A DNA stretch of 64,000 bases, taken from assembly GCA_009773005.1 (NCBI GenBank), contig WOUT01000005.1, positions 1 to 64,000 on the forward strand, written 5' to 3'. Shown here one piece after another: positions 53,688-63,309 of this stretch (the stretch's first letter is position 1; every line of letters begins with the position of its first letter). Source of the stretch: Chloroflexota bacterium (GTDB lineage Bacteria > Chloroflexota > Anaerolineae > Anaerolineales > Anaerolineaceae). The position numbers were made by a program, and so were the translations under genes. A model generated the notes under the pieces. The model saw only the letters and a list, made by a program, of their open reading frames with translations. It ran no database searches and was not told the origin of the DNA.

Positions 53688-56600
53688 ATGGATACTACAA
53701 TTCTTGTCAATTTTCACTGTCACACCATCTTTAGCGATGGCGAACAGACCCCCGAGGCACTTGCCGGAAACCTGGCCTCGGAGGGTGTGCGCTATGCTGC
53801 GCTGACAGACCATGACACGATTGAAGGCTTGCCGCGTTTTCAGGATGCCCTCAAAAAACGCGGAATAGCCTTTTTGCCTGGTGTGGAATTGACCACGCGG
53901 TTCAACGGTCGTGAAGCGCACTTGCTTGGTTACGGTATTGACCCAGAGTATCCCGAACTAACCAATACGTTGCTGTCTCTGCGCCAGGTACGCAGCCTTG
54001 AAGTGCATAGTATCGCCGGGTCATTACGCAAGGTTGGCAGTAGTGGCTCGAACAATACAAGCACCTCCCAGGCGGTCAGCGCCGCTCCGAAAGGCGAACT
54101 GGAAATTGGTGAAGCCATCGCACTGATTCATCGCGCCGGCGGGCGTGCCTTTTGGGCACATCCGTTTGTGTTCGAATCCAACCTGGAACAACTGGATGTC
54201 ATGATCGGGGAACTAGGATCGAAAGGACTGGATGGAATCGAAGCGATTTACGCCTCCTTTTCTGAAACAGAGCAACTCAGCCTGCGTTCTTTAGCCCAAA
54301 AACACGACCTGCTCGTTTGCGCAGGGACTGATTTCCACGACACGAATGGCAAATACAGTCATTCTTATGGTATAGAAATGCTACGGGAAGACTGGACTAA
54401 ATTTCGGCGAGCGCTATTTTCAAGTCCAACATTTACAGCAGATGCCGCTGCTTCTGAAAAATCAAAAACCACTGCCCAGGCAACACAAGGTTATCAAACT
54501 GGTAAGGTGCACCACTATCAACGGCGTTCTTTTATCTTACGTATTTTTCTGCCAACTTTTATTGCAATTGCTCTTTTCCTGGGCGCTTTTTGGGGGTTTG
54601 TCTTGCCCTCCTTTGAGGAAACCCTTCTCGAACGCAAACGAGAAATGATTCGCGAATTGACCAATTCTGCCTGGAGTATCCTTTCTTCGTATCAGCGTGA
54701 TGAACAAAACGGCGTACTTACGCGCAAACAAGCGCAGGAACTGGCAATCGCGCGCATCGAAACCTTGCGGTACGGCCCTGAAGGCAAAGATTATTTTTGG
54801 ATTCAAGATATGCAGCCTCGCATGATTATGCACCCGTACCGCTCGGATTTAAACGGTCAGGACCTGCTCAATTTATCCGATCCCCGCGGAGTGCGCATTT
54901 TTGTTGAGTTTGCCAATTTAGTGCAACGCGAGGGTGAGGGGTATATTGATTACGTCTGGCAGTGGAAAGATGATCCGCAACGTCTGGAACCTAAAGAATC
55001 GTTCGTGAAGGGCTTCGCACCCTGGGGTTGGATTATTGGAACTGGTATTTACATCGATGATGTCAATCAAGAAATTGCGCTCATTGAACGTAGCCTGACC
55101 AATACATCGCTGGCAATTTCTGGCGCGATCGTAGTGCTGCTCCTGTTCGTCCTTCAGCAAAGTCTGCGTATCGAAAAGGAACGGCAGGAAGTTGTCGATG
55201 ACCTGCGTGAATCAACGGAGCGTTACCACTCTCTGGTCGAGGCCACCACCGAGGGCACTCTGCTCGTTTTAGATGACCGCTGCCGTTATGCCAACCCTAC
55301 TTTTTTGAGCATGCTTGGTTACACGACTCAACAATTGGATTTTTTGGAAATAGCAGACCTATTACCTCGTAAAACTGATAACGCAGCCATTTGGGAACGT
55401 TTTCAGGACTTGAATGGCGGACAGACAGAAAAGGGAGACGCGCTAGAAGGTTGCCTGATGCGGATCGATGGCAGCCTGGTAGAGTGTATCCTGACAATCA
55501 ACCCGATCCTGTACGCCGGGCAACGCGGTTTCATCTTACTGGCCAAAGACATTTCCCGACAGCCTGCTTCACTTGGCAATGATGGATTAGCTCTCGCTGC
55601 ACTTTCCATTCCAGTGGGTATCTTCCGTGCTCGCGCCGCTCGACGTGGCGTCTTCCTGGAAATCAATCAGACAGGACGATCCTTCCTCCCCCATTTGTCG
55701 ATTGCTGAAGTCTGCCAGCCAGCCTTGGCGGATTTCTTTTCCGATGCCGAGGAATACGAACAGGTTTTCCAAACCCTGCTCACTGACGGGGAACTCAAGA
55801 ACCACATCCTCCACCTTGAAACCAGCGATGCCACTGCCTGTTTCATCTCACTCTCGGCACACCTGGTTCGCGATGAACATGGCCAACCTGCCTACATTTC
55901 CGGGCTGTTGGAGGATGTAACTACTGCCCGCAAAAATGAAGCAGGACGTGAAGCGCTGATTGCGAAATTACAAGCTTCACTTCTGTTCTTGCATGAACCG
56001 ATTACCAGTCTGGGTCGGGATTTTGTAATTTGCCACATGGACACCAGCATTGAACAACTATCCCGGATTATGACCGCGCGCAAGGTGACAGCTGTTCTTG
56101 TTGCGAGTGAAACCGCAACAATCATTGGTATTGTCACTGATCATGATTTGCGTGCGCGTGTACTGGCAGAAAATATCGAGCGAAGCGCCCCAATCCATAC
56201 CATAATGAGCTCACCGCTCACAAGAATCGCGGAACATGCACTGGTTTACGAGGCGCTCATGAGCATGGAAGAAAAAGGTGTGCGTCACCTGGCTGTTGAA
56301 GACCAGAACGGTCAGATTGTCAGCGTGATTGATAGCAAGTCTCTGATCCAATTCCAGAGGTACGGCCCGATAGTGCTTTACCGTGAAATTGCGCGGGCTA
56401 AAACTACAGACGAGGTAGCCCAATGCTGTGAGCGCACTTCACCCCTGGTCAAGGCTCTCATGGACAGCAGCGCCCGCCCGCGTCATGTTACCAATATGCT
56501 GGCTTCCATCTGCGACTCAGCCACCGAACGGCTGATTCAAATGGCTGTGAATGATCTTGGTCCGACGCCCGCCACTTTCGCCTTCATTGCCATGGGCAGC

Positions 56601-57407
56601 CAGGGACGCCAGGAACAAACCTTGCTGACCGACCAGGATAACGGCATATTATTTGCGCCTGCAGCGAATGCCGACCCTGAAAAGGTGAAGGATTACTTCA
56701 TGCAATTGGGAACACGAGTGTGTGATGGTTTGAATCGCGCCGGATACCCATTCTGTCGCGGTCAGGTAATGGCGAACAATGCACGTTGGTGTCGCTCTCT
56801 GCCCGACTGGCTCTCTGGTTTTGACGAGTGGGTGCAAAAGTCGGAGCCGCAGGAAATTGTTGACCTTAGTATTTTTTTTGATTTTCGCACAGTTTATGGA
56901 GACACGGAACTGGTGCATGAATTGCGCCGGCATATTCACTCAGTCCTGCTGGATAAACCGGCGATCTTTCATTTTCTCGCGCAGAATACGCTGCTGTTCA
57001 AACCGCCCTTCCGGCTGCTTGGCAATATCTATTTAAGCGGCGGTACCAAAGAACATTCCGGCGAAATTAATCTAAAAGACGCCATGATGCCGATCGTCAG
57101 TTTTGCGCGTTTGTATGCATTGCGGCACCATATGAACCAGACCCATACTCTCGCAAGGATCGAAGCTCTAGCGGAAAGAAATGTAATCCTTTCCTCGAGC
57201 CGCGATGAAATTACCGCTGCTTATGATTTCTTGATGCATTTACGTCTGCAGAATCAACTATTTGATATCCAGTCCGGGCGTCTTCCCCATAACATCATCC
57301 ACCCTGGCAAATTGGTCAATATTCAGCAGGAATTGTTAAAGCAAGCGTTTACCCAGATCGCTGCGATACAAAAGAAAGTCAGTTATGATTTTCTTGGAGG
57401 GGTGTGA
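53688..57407 (+). CDS. PHP-Cache-PAS-CBS-DUF294 multidomain signalling protein
   Basis: The 1239-residue protein appears to join five modules. Residues about 5-230 are a PHP phosphoesterase domain (NFHCHTIFSDG, LTDHDT, PGVELTT, AGTDFHD) with its metal ligands intact. Two membrane segments (about 282-305 and 474-495) bracket a Cache-type sensor domain (DYFWIQDMQPRMIMHPY, GFAPWGWIIGTGIYIDD). Next come two PAS-like regions (about 505-755), a pair of CBS domains (about 765-895), and a DUF294 nucleotidyltransferase-like domain with GSQGRQEQ and DQDNG (about 969-983) plus its C-terminal partner. CBS-DUF294 proteins often accompany sodium:solute symporters, which fits the upstream gene. It probably senses an external ligand and adjusts uptake or metabolism. 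Confidence 0.85.
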   Translation: MDTTILVNFHCHTIFSDGEQTPEALAGNLASEGVRYAALTDHDTIEGLPRFQDALKKRGIAFLPGVELTTRFNGREAHLLGYGIDPEYPELTNTLLSLRQVRSLEVHSIAGSLRKVGSSGSNNTSTSQAVSAAPKGELEIGEAIALIHRAGGRAFWAHPFVFESNLEQLDVMIGELGSKGLDGIEAIYASFSETEQLSLRSLAQKHDLLVCAGTDFHDTNGKYSHSYGIEMLREDWTKFRRALFSSPTFTADAAASEKSKTTAQATQGYQTGKVHHYQRRSFILRIFLPTFIAIALFLGAFWGFVLPSFEETLLERKREMIRELTNSAWSILSSYQRDEQNGVLTRKQAQELAIARIETLRYGPEGKDYFWIQDMQPRMIMHPYRSDLNGQDLLNLSDPRGVRIFVEFANLVQREGEGYIDYVWQWKDDPQRLEPKESFVKGFAPWGWIIGTGIYIDDVNQEIALIERSLTNTSLAISGAIVVLLLFVLQQSLRIEKERQEVVDDLRESTERYHSLVEATTEGTLLVLDDRCRYANPTFLSMLGYTTQQLDFLEIADLLPRKTDNAAIWERFQDLNGGQTEKGDALEGCLMRIDGSLVECILTINPILYAGQRGFILLAKDISRQPASLGNDGLALAALSIPVGIFRARAARRGVFLEINQTGRSFLPHLSIAEVCQPALADFFSDAEEYEQVFQTLLTDGELKNHILHLETSDATACFISLSAHLVRDEHGQPAYISGLLEDVTTARKNEAGREALIAKLQASLLFLHEPITSLGRDFVICHMDTSIEQLSRIMTARKVTAVLVASETATIIGIVTDHDLRARVLAENIERSAPIHTIMSSPLTRIAEHALVYEALMSMEEKGVRHLAVEDQNGQIVSVIDSKSLIQFQRYGPIVLYREIARAKTTDEVAQCCERTSPLVKALMDSSARPRHVTNMLASICDSATERLIQMAVNDLGPTPATFAFIAMGSQGRQEQTLLTDQDNGILFAPAANADPEKVKDYFMQLGTRVCDGLNRAGYPFCRGQVMANNARWCRSLPDWLSGFDEWVQKSEPQEIVDLSIFFDFRTVYGDTELVHELRRHIHSVLLDKPAIFHFLAQNTLLFKPPFRLLGNIYLSGGTKEHSGEINLKDAMMPIVSFARLYALRHHMNQTHTLARIEALAERNVILSSSRDEITAAYDFLMHLRLQNQLFDIQSGRLPHNIIHPGKLVNIQQELLKQAFTQIAAIQKKVSYDFLGGV

Positions 57408-57740
57408 GTGTTTTTTTCAAGTCTTTGTGACAACCCCGTTATAGAGTAGCGATTAATTTTTTTCTAATTACGCAAAGACCGGTATTATTGGATTTCATCC
57501 CTGCGCTATTACATAATGGAGTTTAATAAATTGCCCAGCTACACAGCGGAACAGGAAACGCCGAATTTAATCATGAATGATCATGTTGAAAAATACAGAT
57601 CAGGTATTGAAAACTCTTCCCAAAAATAACAACCTGGCAGATGATCAAATGAATCAGAAGCAAGAATAATTTTTACACTGCTGATCTCCTGCGTTGGTAT
57701 TTCGATCTCCAGGAACATCCGGTTATTTTAGGTCAATTTC
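57408..57740. other. Convergent intergenic stretch
   Basis: These 333 bp lie between the multidomain gene and the hydrogenase operon end. I see no gene, no clear terminator hairpin and no repeat. Confidence 0.5.
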
Positions 57741-57833
57741 TTAATTCGCCATATCGCGTGCCAAGAATAGATTTTCAATAGTAGAGATCAATATATCTTT
57801 ATCCTCTATCAGTACCTTGACCACATCACTCAT
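57741..57833 (-). CDS. Possible 30-residue ORF coupled to the hydrogenase protease gene
   Basis: The ATG (57833-57831) overlaps the TGA of the protease gene as ATGA, the usual arrangement for translational coupling. The frame reads MSDVVKVLIEDKDILISTIE and continues ten residues to a TAA at 57743-57741. The peptide is amphipathic and probably helical, with no similarity I recognise. It may be a real small protein or a remnant of a longer one; the overlap could also be chance. Confidence 0.3.
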   Translation of the reverse strand: MSDVVKVLIEDKDILISTIENLFLARDMAN

Positions 57834-58315
57834 ACTGATAAGTCTTGGGAACAGGTCTTTATCCATTCCAAGGCAAGGTTCTTAATTTTTGGAATGCAAT
57901 CTGCAACGAGCGGGGTTAAGCGCTCAGAAAATTCGAACCTTGGATTGATCTCGATAGCCAGGATATCAATTGTTGTGGGTAATTTCTCGCCCAGTTGAGA
58001 GCCAAACTCGAGCGCATTTTTCAAGGAACTGTCGTGTGGAGAATTGGTGGTTAATGAGGGTAAATCAGTAACCTTCAGCTCGACAATGGTTCCGGGTTCC
58101 TTACCATAACCGGTGATCGAATCGATAATGAGTGCCCGATCATATCCAATCAGGCGCTCCATTAAAGAAATTCCCCCACGATAGAACTGATCCACCTCCA
58201 CGTCGTTAATTTCGCGTGTTTTAAGATCCACCTCGATCTCACGGGCGCAATTACAACCAATTGCATCATCACCCATGATCGGGTTTCCCAATCCCAGGAT
58301 CAGAGTTTTCACCAC
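57830..58315 (-). CDS. NiFe hydrogenase maturation protease
   Basis: The 161-residue protein belongs to the HycI/HyaD/FrcD endopeptidase family (LGLGNPIMGDDAIG, with Glu/Asp nickel ligands, and DSITGYGKEPG). After nickel insertion it removes the C-terminal tail of the large subunit. The large-subunit gene is directly upstream (1 bp gap) and encodes the required tail, so the substrate is almost certainly that protein. Confidence 0.9.
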   Translation of the reverse strand: MVKTLILGLGNPIMGDDAIGCNCAREIEVDLKTREINDVEVDQFYRGGISLMERLIGYDRALIIDSITGYGKEPGTIVELKVTDLPSLTTNSPHDSSLKNALEFGSQLGEKLPTTIDILAIEINPRFEFSERLTPLVADCIPKIKNLALEWIKTCSQDLSV

Positions 58316-58316
58316 T

Positions 58317-59786
58317 CTAATCTCGGGTTACTACATCCAAAACGGTTCCATCCGTATCATGGATTATGACCTGCAAAGGCATTTTTCCAGGCAAGGAGTG
58401 CGTGGCGCAGCCAAAACAAGGATCATACGCCCGAAATGCCATTTCGATCATGTTTAATACAGGTTCAGTAACCTCCGTACCTTTTTTGATCAAATTCTTG
58501 GCGGCTTTATTAACCGACATCGCAATGGATGCCATGTTGTTGGTTGTACCCACGATCAGATTGACTTTTGTCAGAATGCCGCGTTCATCTGTCCAGTAAT
58601 GATGAGTGAGGGTTCCGCGCGGAGCTTCCACAATCCCCACTCCTTCGGTCGGCTTTTCACTGGGAACCGCGTGGAAATTGGAGGATGTGATTTCAGGATC
58701 AGTCGCCAACTCAACCCATCTTTCAGCAGCGTACAACAATTCAATCAGGCGTGCCCAGTGGGTTGCGAGACGCTGATGAACAGGTTTCCCTCCCAGTGTC
58801 GTATAAAATTTTTCAAATTCTGCTTGTGCCCGAGGGGTAGCCATCCCATCCGATGCATTGAGACGCGAAAGCGGGGTTGCCGTATAGACACCGGAATCTT
58901 TTCCATCGACGAAACCTTTCCAACCTACTTTCTTCAAGTATGGGAATTTAATGTAGGACCAGGGTTCTACCCGTTCAGCGATCCAATCGAGGTATTCATT
59001 CGGACCGTATTTTCCGATTCGTTCACCATCCGGCGACATGACACTCACTTTTCCGTCATAGAAATTCACTTTGTTATTTTCATCGACTGTGCCGATATAA
59101 TATGTCCTGTGAGTGTAGATGTCACCCAGTATGAGGTCTACATACGCTTTATTACCCAGTACAATTTCGTCAAAAAGCTTAAGGCTGAATTGTGCAAACT
59201 CGACTGCCCAACGCCCCATCTTCTCCATTTCGCAACGTTGTTCCTCTGTTATCCCAGTGGTTTGACCGCCTGGAATTGCAGTGCAGGGATGCACTTTCCG
59301 ACCGCCTATCATTTCGATCACCGAGTGTCCATATTTACGCGCTTGAATTACTTTTCCACCGATTTCAAGTCCGACCTTGTGAATAACACCAAGGATATTT
59401 CGTTCAGCGACCGGCGCATCTGGTCCCATAATAAAATCGGGGCCTGCCAGCGCATAAAAATGCGTTGTGTGATCTGTAACATAAAATGCGCTATACAATA
59501 ATTCCCGCAGCATTTTTGCTGTGCGGGGGATTTCGACCTTATAAACGGCGTCCGCCGCTTTTGCCGCCGCCATATGATGCGCTTCGGGACACACCCCGCA
59601 GATCCGGTTCGTTAATAAAGGCATTTCCTCCACTGGGCGGCCAACGCAAAATCGCTCAAAACCGCGCAACTCAGGGATCTGGAAGTATGTGTTTTCCACT
59701 TCACCTTGATCATTTAGAAATATTTCGATCTTTCCGTGGCCTTCCAGGCGGGTGATTGGGTTTATTGATATACGTTTATATTCCAT
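58317..59786 (-). CDS. mvhA: NiFe hydrogenase large subunit, MvhA type
   Basis: The 489-residue protein carries the nickel-iron site ligands in RICGVCPEAHH (about residue 62) and DPCFGCATHSLPGK near the C-terminus. Cleavage after the histidine would release a tail of about 30 residues. The sequence and the adjacent MvhD, MvhG and HdrA genes place it in the group 3c (methyl-viologen-reducing, HdrA-linked) hydrogenases. These oxidise H2 in the cytoplasm and feed an electron-bifurcating complex, or run in reverse. Confidence 0.9.
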   Translation of the reverse strand: MEYKRISINPITRLEGHGKIEIFLNDQGEVENTYFQIPELRGFERFCVGRPVEEMPLLTNRICGVCPEAHHMAAAKAADAVYKVEIPRTAKMLRELLYSAFYVTDHTTHFYALAGPDFIMGPDAPVAERNILGVIHKVGLEIGGKVIQARKYGHSVIEMIGGRKVHPCTAIPGGQTTGITEEQRCEMEKMGRWAVEFAQFSLKLFDEIVLGNKAYVDLILGDIYTHRTYYIGTVDENNKVNFYDGKVSVMSPDGERIGKYGPNEYLDWIAERVEPWSYIKFPYLKKVGWKGFVDGKDSGVYTATPLSRLNASDGMATPRAQAEFEKFYTTLGGKPVHQRLATHWARLIELLYAAERWVELATDPEITSSNFHAVPSEKPTEGVGIVEAPRGTLTHHYWTDERGILTKVNLIVGTTNNMASIAMSVNKAAKNLIKKGTEVTEPVLNMIEMAFRAYDPCFGCATHSLPGKMPLQVIIHDTDGTVLDVVTRD

Positions 59787-59794
59787 TGCTTCTC

Positions 59795-60790
59795 CTATTC
59801 ACCTTTCCAGGCATACTTACTAGATCGTAATAATGATTTTGCAAGGTTGAAGCGATAAAACTGGCCAGCCGGGTCAGGGATGCTTTCCAGAATACTTTCA
59901 ATTTCATCAGGATCATTACTGTCGATCACTGATGCAAATGCTGACATCAATCTGGCACCATAGTCAATCACGCCACCAGCGGGACCATAACAACCGATAC
60001 ATTGCGCCCCCACTGCTGGACAGCGCGCGTCACATCCAGAACTTGTCGCGGGTCCGTTACATGGAATTCCCTGATCAAAAAGACATATTTCCGGGTCGAT
60101 CCGTTCAACATCCTGAATGCGCATGAATTTCTTGATTTTCTTTTCGGTGCGGGTTCGTTTACACTCATCACAAACTGTTGAAGTTCCCGCCCCGATCACG
60201 GAACCTTTAGGGGGAAGCTCAGCTTTTCCGTTTAGCACTTGAATAACCAAATCAATGACTGCTCCAATTTGGTGTGGTTCAGGCGGACAGCCAGGCATGA
60301 AATAGTCTACCGGAACAACCTGATCTAGGGTTCTTAATACCGGGTACATTTTTGGCAGATGCAGCTGACCAAATTGAGATTCAAAGCTGGTTTTTGGATA
60401 AATCTGTTCAGGATTCTCGGTACTCACGCCGAAATAGGCCGTATCGAATATTGATTTCATCGTACCGAGGTTCCCTAATCCGGGAATTCCGCCCTCAGTA
60501 GCACAAGACCCAAATGCCACCATGATTTGGGTTTTTTTACGCAGTAACCTGGCAATTTCCTCATTTTCGTCGTTTCGAATGCCGCCATTGAATAAAGTAA
60601 GCAGGATTGAATTATCTTCCATGGCTTCAAGGTCTTTGTATTTTGAATCCATTGCAACTGGCCAGAATACGACTTCAAAATTAGCGTCAACTTCAAGGAT
60701 TTTTTCGTGAATATTCAATACAGATATTTCACATCCGCCACAGGACGCCGCCCAATACATGGAGAATTTTGGTTTTCCGTTTGTGGACAT
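59795..60790 (-). CDS. mvhG: NiFe hydrogenase small subunit, MvhG type
   Basis: The 331-residue subunit carries iron-sulfur clusters that pass electrons from the NiFe centre. Cysteine motifs are visible in AASCGGCEISVLN, GSCATEGG, PGCPPEPHQIG, CDECKRTR and GCDARCPAVGAQCIGCYGP. There is no twin-arginine signal, so it is cytoplasmic, as expected for group 3 enzymes. The gene lies between mvhD (no gap) and mvhA (8 bp). Confidence 0.9.
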   Translation of the reverse strand: MSTNGKPKFSMYWAASCGGCEISVLNIHEKILEVDANFEVVFWPVAMDSKYKDLEAMEDNSILLTLFNGGIRNDENEEIARLLRKKTQIMVAFGSCATEGGIPGLGNLGTMKSIFDTAYFGVSTENPEQIYPKTSFESQFGQLHLPKMYPVLRTLDQVVPVDYFMPGCPPEPHQIGAVIDLVIQVLNGKAELPPKGSVIGAGTSTVCDECKRTRTEKKIKKFMRIQDVERIDPEICLFDQGIPCNGPATSSGCDARCPAVGAQCIGCYGPAGGVIDYGARLMSAFASVIDSNDPDEIESILESIPDPAGQFYRFNLAKSLLRSSKYAWKGE

Positions 60791-61270
60791 TTATTTCTCC
60801 TCCACTACAACTTCATAATCCGCTACAACTTCAAGAGGTTTATCCCACTTGGGCCAATTGAGCGGTCCAAGCTGGCGGACTTCTTCTACAAATTTTTCGA
60901 TCTCATTCGCTAAAATCATCCCTTCTGCTGCGCTTGCCCATACCAATTTAAGTCTGCCACGTTTAACACCCATCTGGTCAAGGGTTTTATGTAAAAGCTT
61001 GAACCTCCGCATGGTCTTATAGTTCTGCTCTACATAATGGCAATCTCCAGGATGACAACCAGTGACAAGTACTCCATCGGCGCCTTCGGCAAATCCCTTA
61101 AGTATAAATTGGGGATCAAGTCGACCAGAACACATCAATCGTATTAATCGAATATTGGGAGGGTATTTGAGCCGGGCCAGACCAGCATTATCTGCGGCTC
61201 GGTACGAACACCAATTACAGGTAAAACCAAGGATTAAAGGTTCGAATTGGTTATTTGGATTGTCACTCAT
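60791..61270 (-). CDS. mvhD: MvhD-type iron-sulfur subunit
   Basis: The 159-residue protein has the MvhD pattern CNWCSYRAADNAG, MCSGRLDP and GCHPGDCHY, which bind a 2Fe-2S cluster and join the hydrogenase to HdrA. Its stop abuts the mvhG start, and HdrA is 12 bp upstream. In methanogens MvhD docks MvhAG onto HdrA; the same role is inferred here. Confidence 0.92.
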   Translation of the reverse strand: MSDNPNNQFEPLILGFTCNWCSYRAADNAGLARLKYPPNIRLIRLMCSGRLDPQFILKGFAEGADGVLVTGCHPGDCHYVEQNYKTMRRFKLLHKTLDQMGVKRGRLKLVWASAAEGMILANEIEKFVEEVRQLGPLNWPKWDKPLEVVADYEVVVEEK

Positions 61271-61282
61271 GCTATCTCTCCT

Positions 61283-63268
61283 TTACTTCGACAACTGCAA
61301 TGCAGGGTCAAGAATACCCTCAATTTGTGACAGTATTTGTTTGTCACTGTAGTGAGTACCTGATATTGCTCCTGCCGGGCAGGCTGCGACACAGGTTCCG
61401 CAACCTTGACAGAGCGCCACGTTCACAGAACTTACTTCCTTGATTTCATCAAACGTGATGGCAGTAAATGGACAGAGGTTATTACAGATCCGGCATCCAG
61501 AGCATCTGTTCTCATCAATTGAAGCCCGAATTGGTTCCAGCAATACTTGTCCCTGCTGGATTTTTGAAATGACACGGGCTGCGGCTGCCGCCCCCTGCGA
61601 AACACTTGCCGGGATATCTTTTGGGCCTTGCGCGCATCCGGCAATAAAAACACCTTCCGTCATGGTTGCGACCGGATCCAGTTTTGGATGGCGTTCAATC
61701 ATCCATCCTTGGGCTCCACAAGCGATGCCAAATAGTTTCCCGACTTCAACCGAATCACTTCGTGGTTCGAGCGCCGCAGAAAGGATGACCAAATCCACCG
61801 GTATTCGCCGCTGAATGCCGGCAAGGGTATCAAATGCCTGAACGATTAATTTACCTTCTTCTTCAGCCGTTCTTGGAATATTGGTGATTTCACCAACTTT
61901 TCCACGAATAAATAGAGTGCCTTCATCTAGAATTCGATTATAGAACTCCTCGTAATCCTTCTGAGGTGTTCGAATATCAATATAGAAGTTGTAAACCTGT
62001 GCGCCTGTTTTTTCGCGCGCCAGGTGGGCAAATTTCAAAGACTGCATACAACAAATCGATGAACAATATTCGTTGTAATTCTTATCCCTGCTGCCGACGC
62101 AGTGAACAACCGCGATGGTTTCAGGTTTGCGTCCATCAGCAAGCAGGATTTCTCCGTTGGTCGGACCAGAAGCATTGGTCAGACGTTCGAATTCGAGGCT
62201 TGTGATCACATTCGGCAACTTACCGTAGCCATACTGAGGAATTCGTCTTGCATCGAAGAGATCGTAACCGGTAGCCAGGATGATGTTTCCAACTTTGAAT
62301 TCCAGCAATTGGTCTTTCTGTTCATAATCAATTGCGCCAGTCGGGCAAACCTTCTGACACACCTGGCATTTTCCGGTCTGGAAAAATGTGCAATTCTCCG
62401 TATCAAGAACTGGTTTATTGGGAACAGCCTGAGGAAATGGCACATAGATTGCTTTTCTTTTTGCCATTCCAACTTCATAAACATCGTCAATTACCCGTTT
62501 CGGGCATTTCTCCTGACAGACAAGGCAGCCCGTGCACAAATCTTCAATAACCATGCGGGCTTTCTTGCGGATTTTTATTTCAAAATTTCCCACATAGCCG
62601 TCCACACTCTCGACTTCGCTCCAAGTCAGGAGGGTGATATTGGGATGGTTCCCGATATCAAACATTTTTGGAGTGAGAATACATGCTGAGCAATCCAGCG
62701 TAGGGAAGGTTTTATCAAACTGAGCCATGTGACCTCCAATGGAGGGTTCCCTTTCAACAAGGATCACATGGCTTCCACTATCAGCGATTTCGAGAGCGGC
62801 TTGAATCCCCGCCACTCCTCCTCCAACAATTAACGTATCCGCTGTAATATCAACCTTTATCGGCTCAAGAGATTCATGGTTTATTACACGCCGGATTGCC
62901 CCGTCCACTAAAGCTTTGGATTTGATGGTCGCTTGAAGTTTGTCTTTTGTCACCCAGGCTACTTGCTCTCGTATGGATGCCATTTCAAAAAAGTAAGGGT
63001 TCAGACCTGCTCTTTGACAAGCGCCCCGAAATGTTTTTTCATGCAGATGCGGCGAACATGCTGCCACCACCACCCGTGTGAGACCTAAATCCTTGATATC
63101 GTTCTCAATGAGTTCCTGTCCGGGACTGGAACACATAAATTTATAATCTCTACTGACCGTGACTTCCGGGAATTTTTCTTTTGCCCATCTGGCTACCTCT
63201 TCAACATCAACAACCCCGGCGATATTGCTTCCACAGTGGCAAACATATACTCCTATTTTTTCGCCCAT
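61283..63268 (-). CDS. hdrA: HdrA-type FAD/iron-sulfur subunit
   Basis: The start at 63268 follows GGAGGA; a longer in-frame extension to 63415 has no site and overlaps the upstream gene. The 661-residue protein has the N-terminal HdrA domain (VYVCHCGSNIAG, ACSPHLHEKTF), the FAD motif IVGGGVAGIQAALEIADSG, the inserted ferredoxin-type clusters (CTGCLVCQEKCP and CQVCQKVCPTGA), and C-terminal 4Fe-4S motifs (CSGCRICNNLCP and CQGCGTCVAACP). HdrA is the flavin bifurcation centre that links MvhADG to a low-potential ferredoxin and a higher-potential acceptor. Confidence 0.92.
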   Translation of the reverse strand: MGEKIGVYVCHCGSNIAGVVDVEEVARWAKEKFPEVTVSRDYKFMCSSPGQELIENDIKDLGLTRVVVAACSPHLHEKTFRGACQRAGLNPYFFEMASIREQVAWVTKDKLQATIKSKALVDGAIRRVINHESLEPIKVDITADTLIVGGGVAGIQAALEIADSGSHVILVEREPSIGGHMAQFDKTFPTLDCSACILTPKMFDIGNHPNITLLTWSEVESVDGYVGNFEIKIRKKARMVIEDLCTGCLVCQEKCPKRVIDDVYEVGMAKRKAIYVPFPQAVPNKPVLDTENCTFFQTGKCQVCQKVCPTGAIDYEQKDQLLEFKVGNIILATGYDLFDARRIPQYGYGKLPNVITSLEFERLTNASGPTNGEILLADGRKPETIAVVHCVGSRDKNYNEYCSSICCMQSLKFAHLAREKTGAQVYNFYIDIRTPQKDYEEFYNRILDEGTLFIRGKVGEITNIPRTAEEEGKLIVQAFDTLAGIQRRIPVDLVILSAALEPRSDSVEVGKLFGIACGAQGWMIERHPKLDPVATMTEGVFIAGCAQGPKDIPASVSQGAAAAARVISKIQQGQVLLEPIRASIDENRCSGCRICNNLCPFTAITFDEIKEVSSVNVALCQGCGTCVAACPAGAISGTHYSDKQILSQIEGILDPALQLSK

Positions 63269-63309
63269 AGCATTCCTCCGTTTCTTCGTGACGTTTATCC
63301 CGAATAAGA

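Noticed and set aside
58599-59501. 300-codon plus-strand frame opposite the hydrogenase large subunit
   Set aside because: It mirrors the strongly conserved hydrogenase gene; the translated sequence shows no domain pattern.
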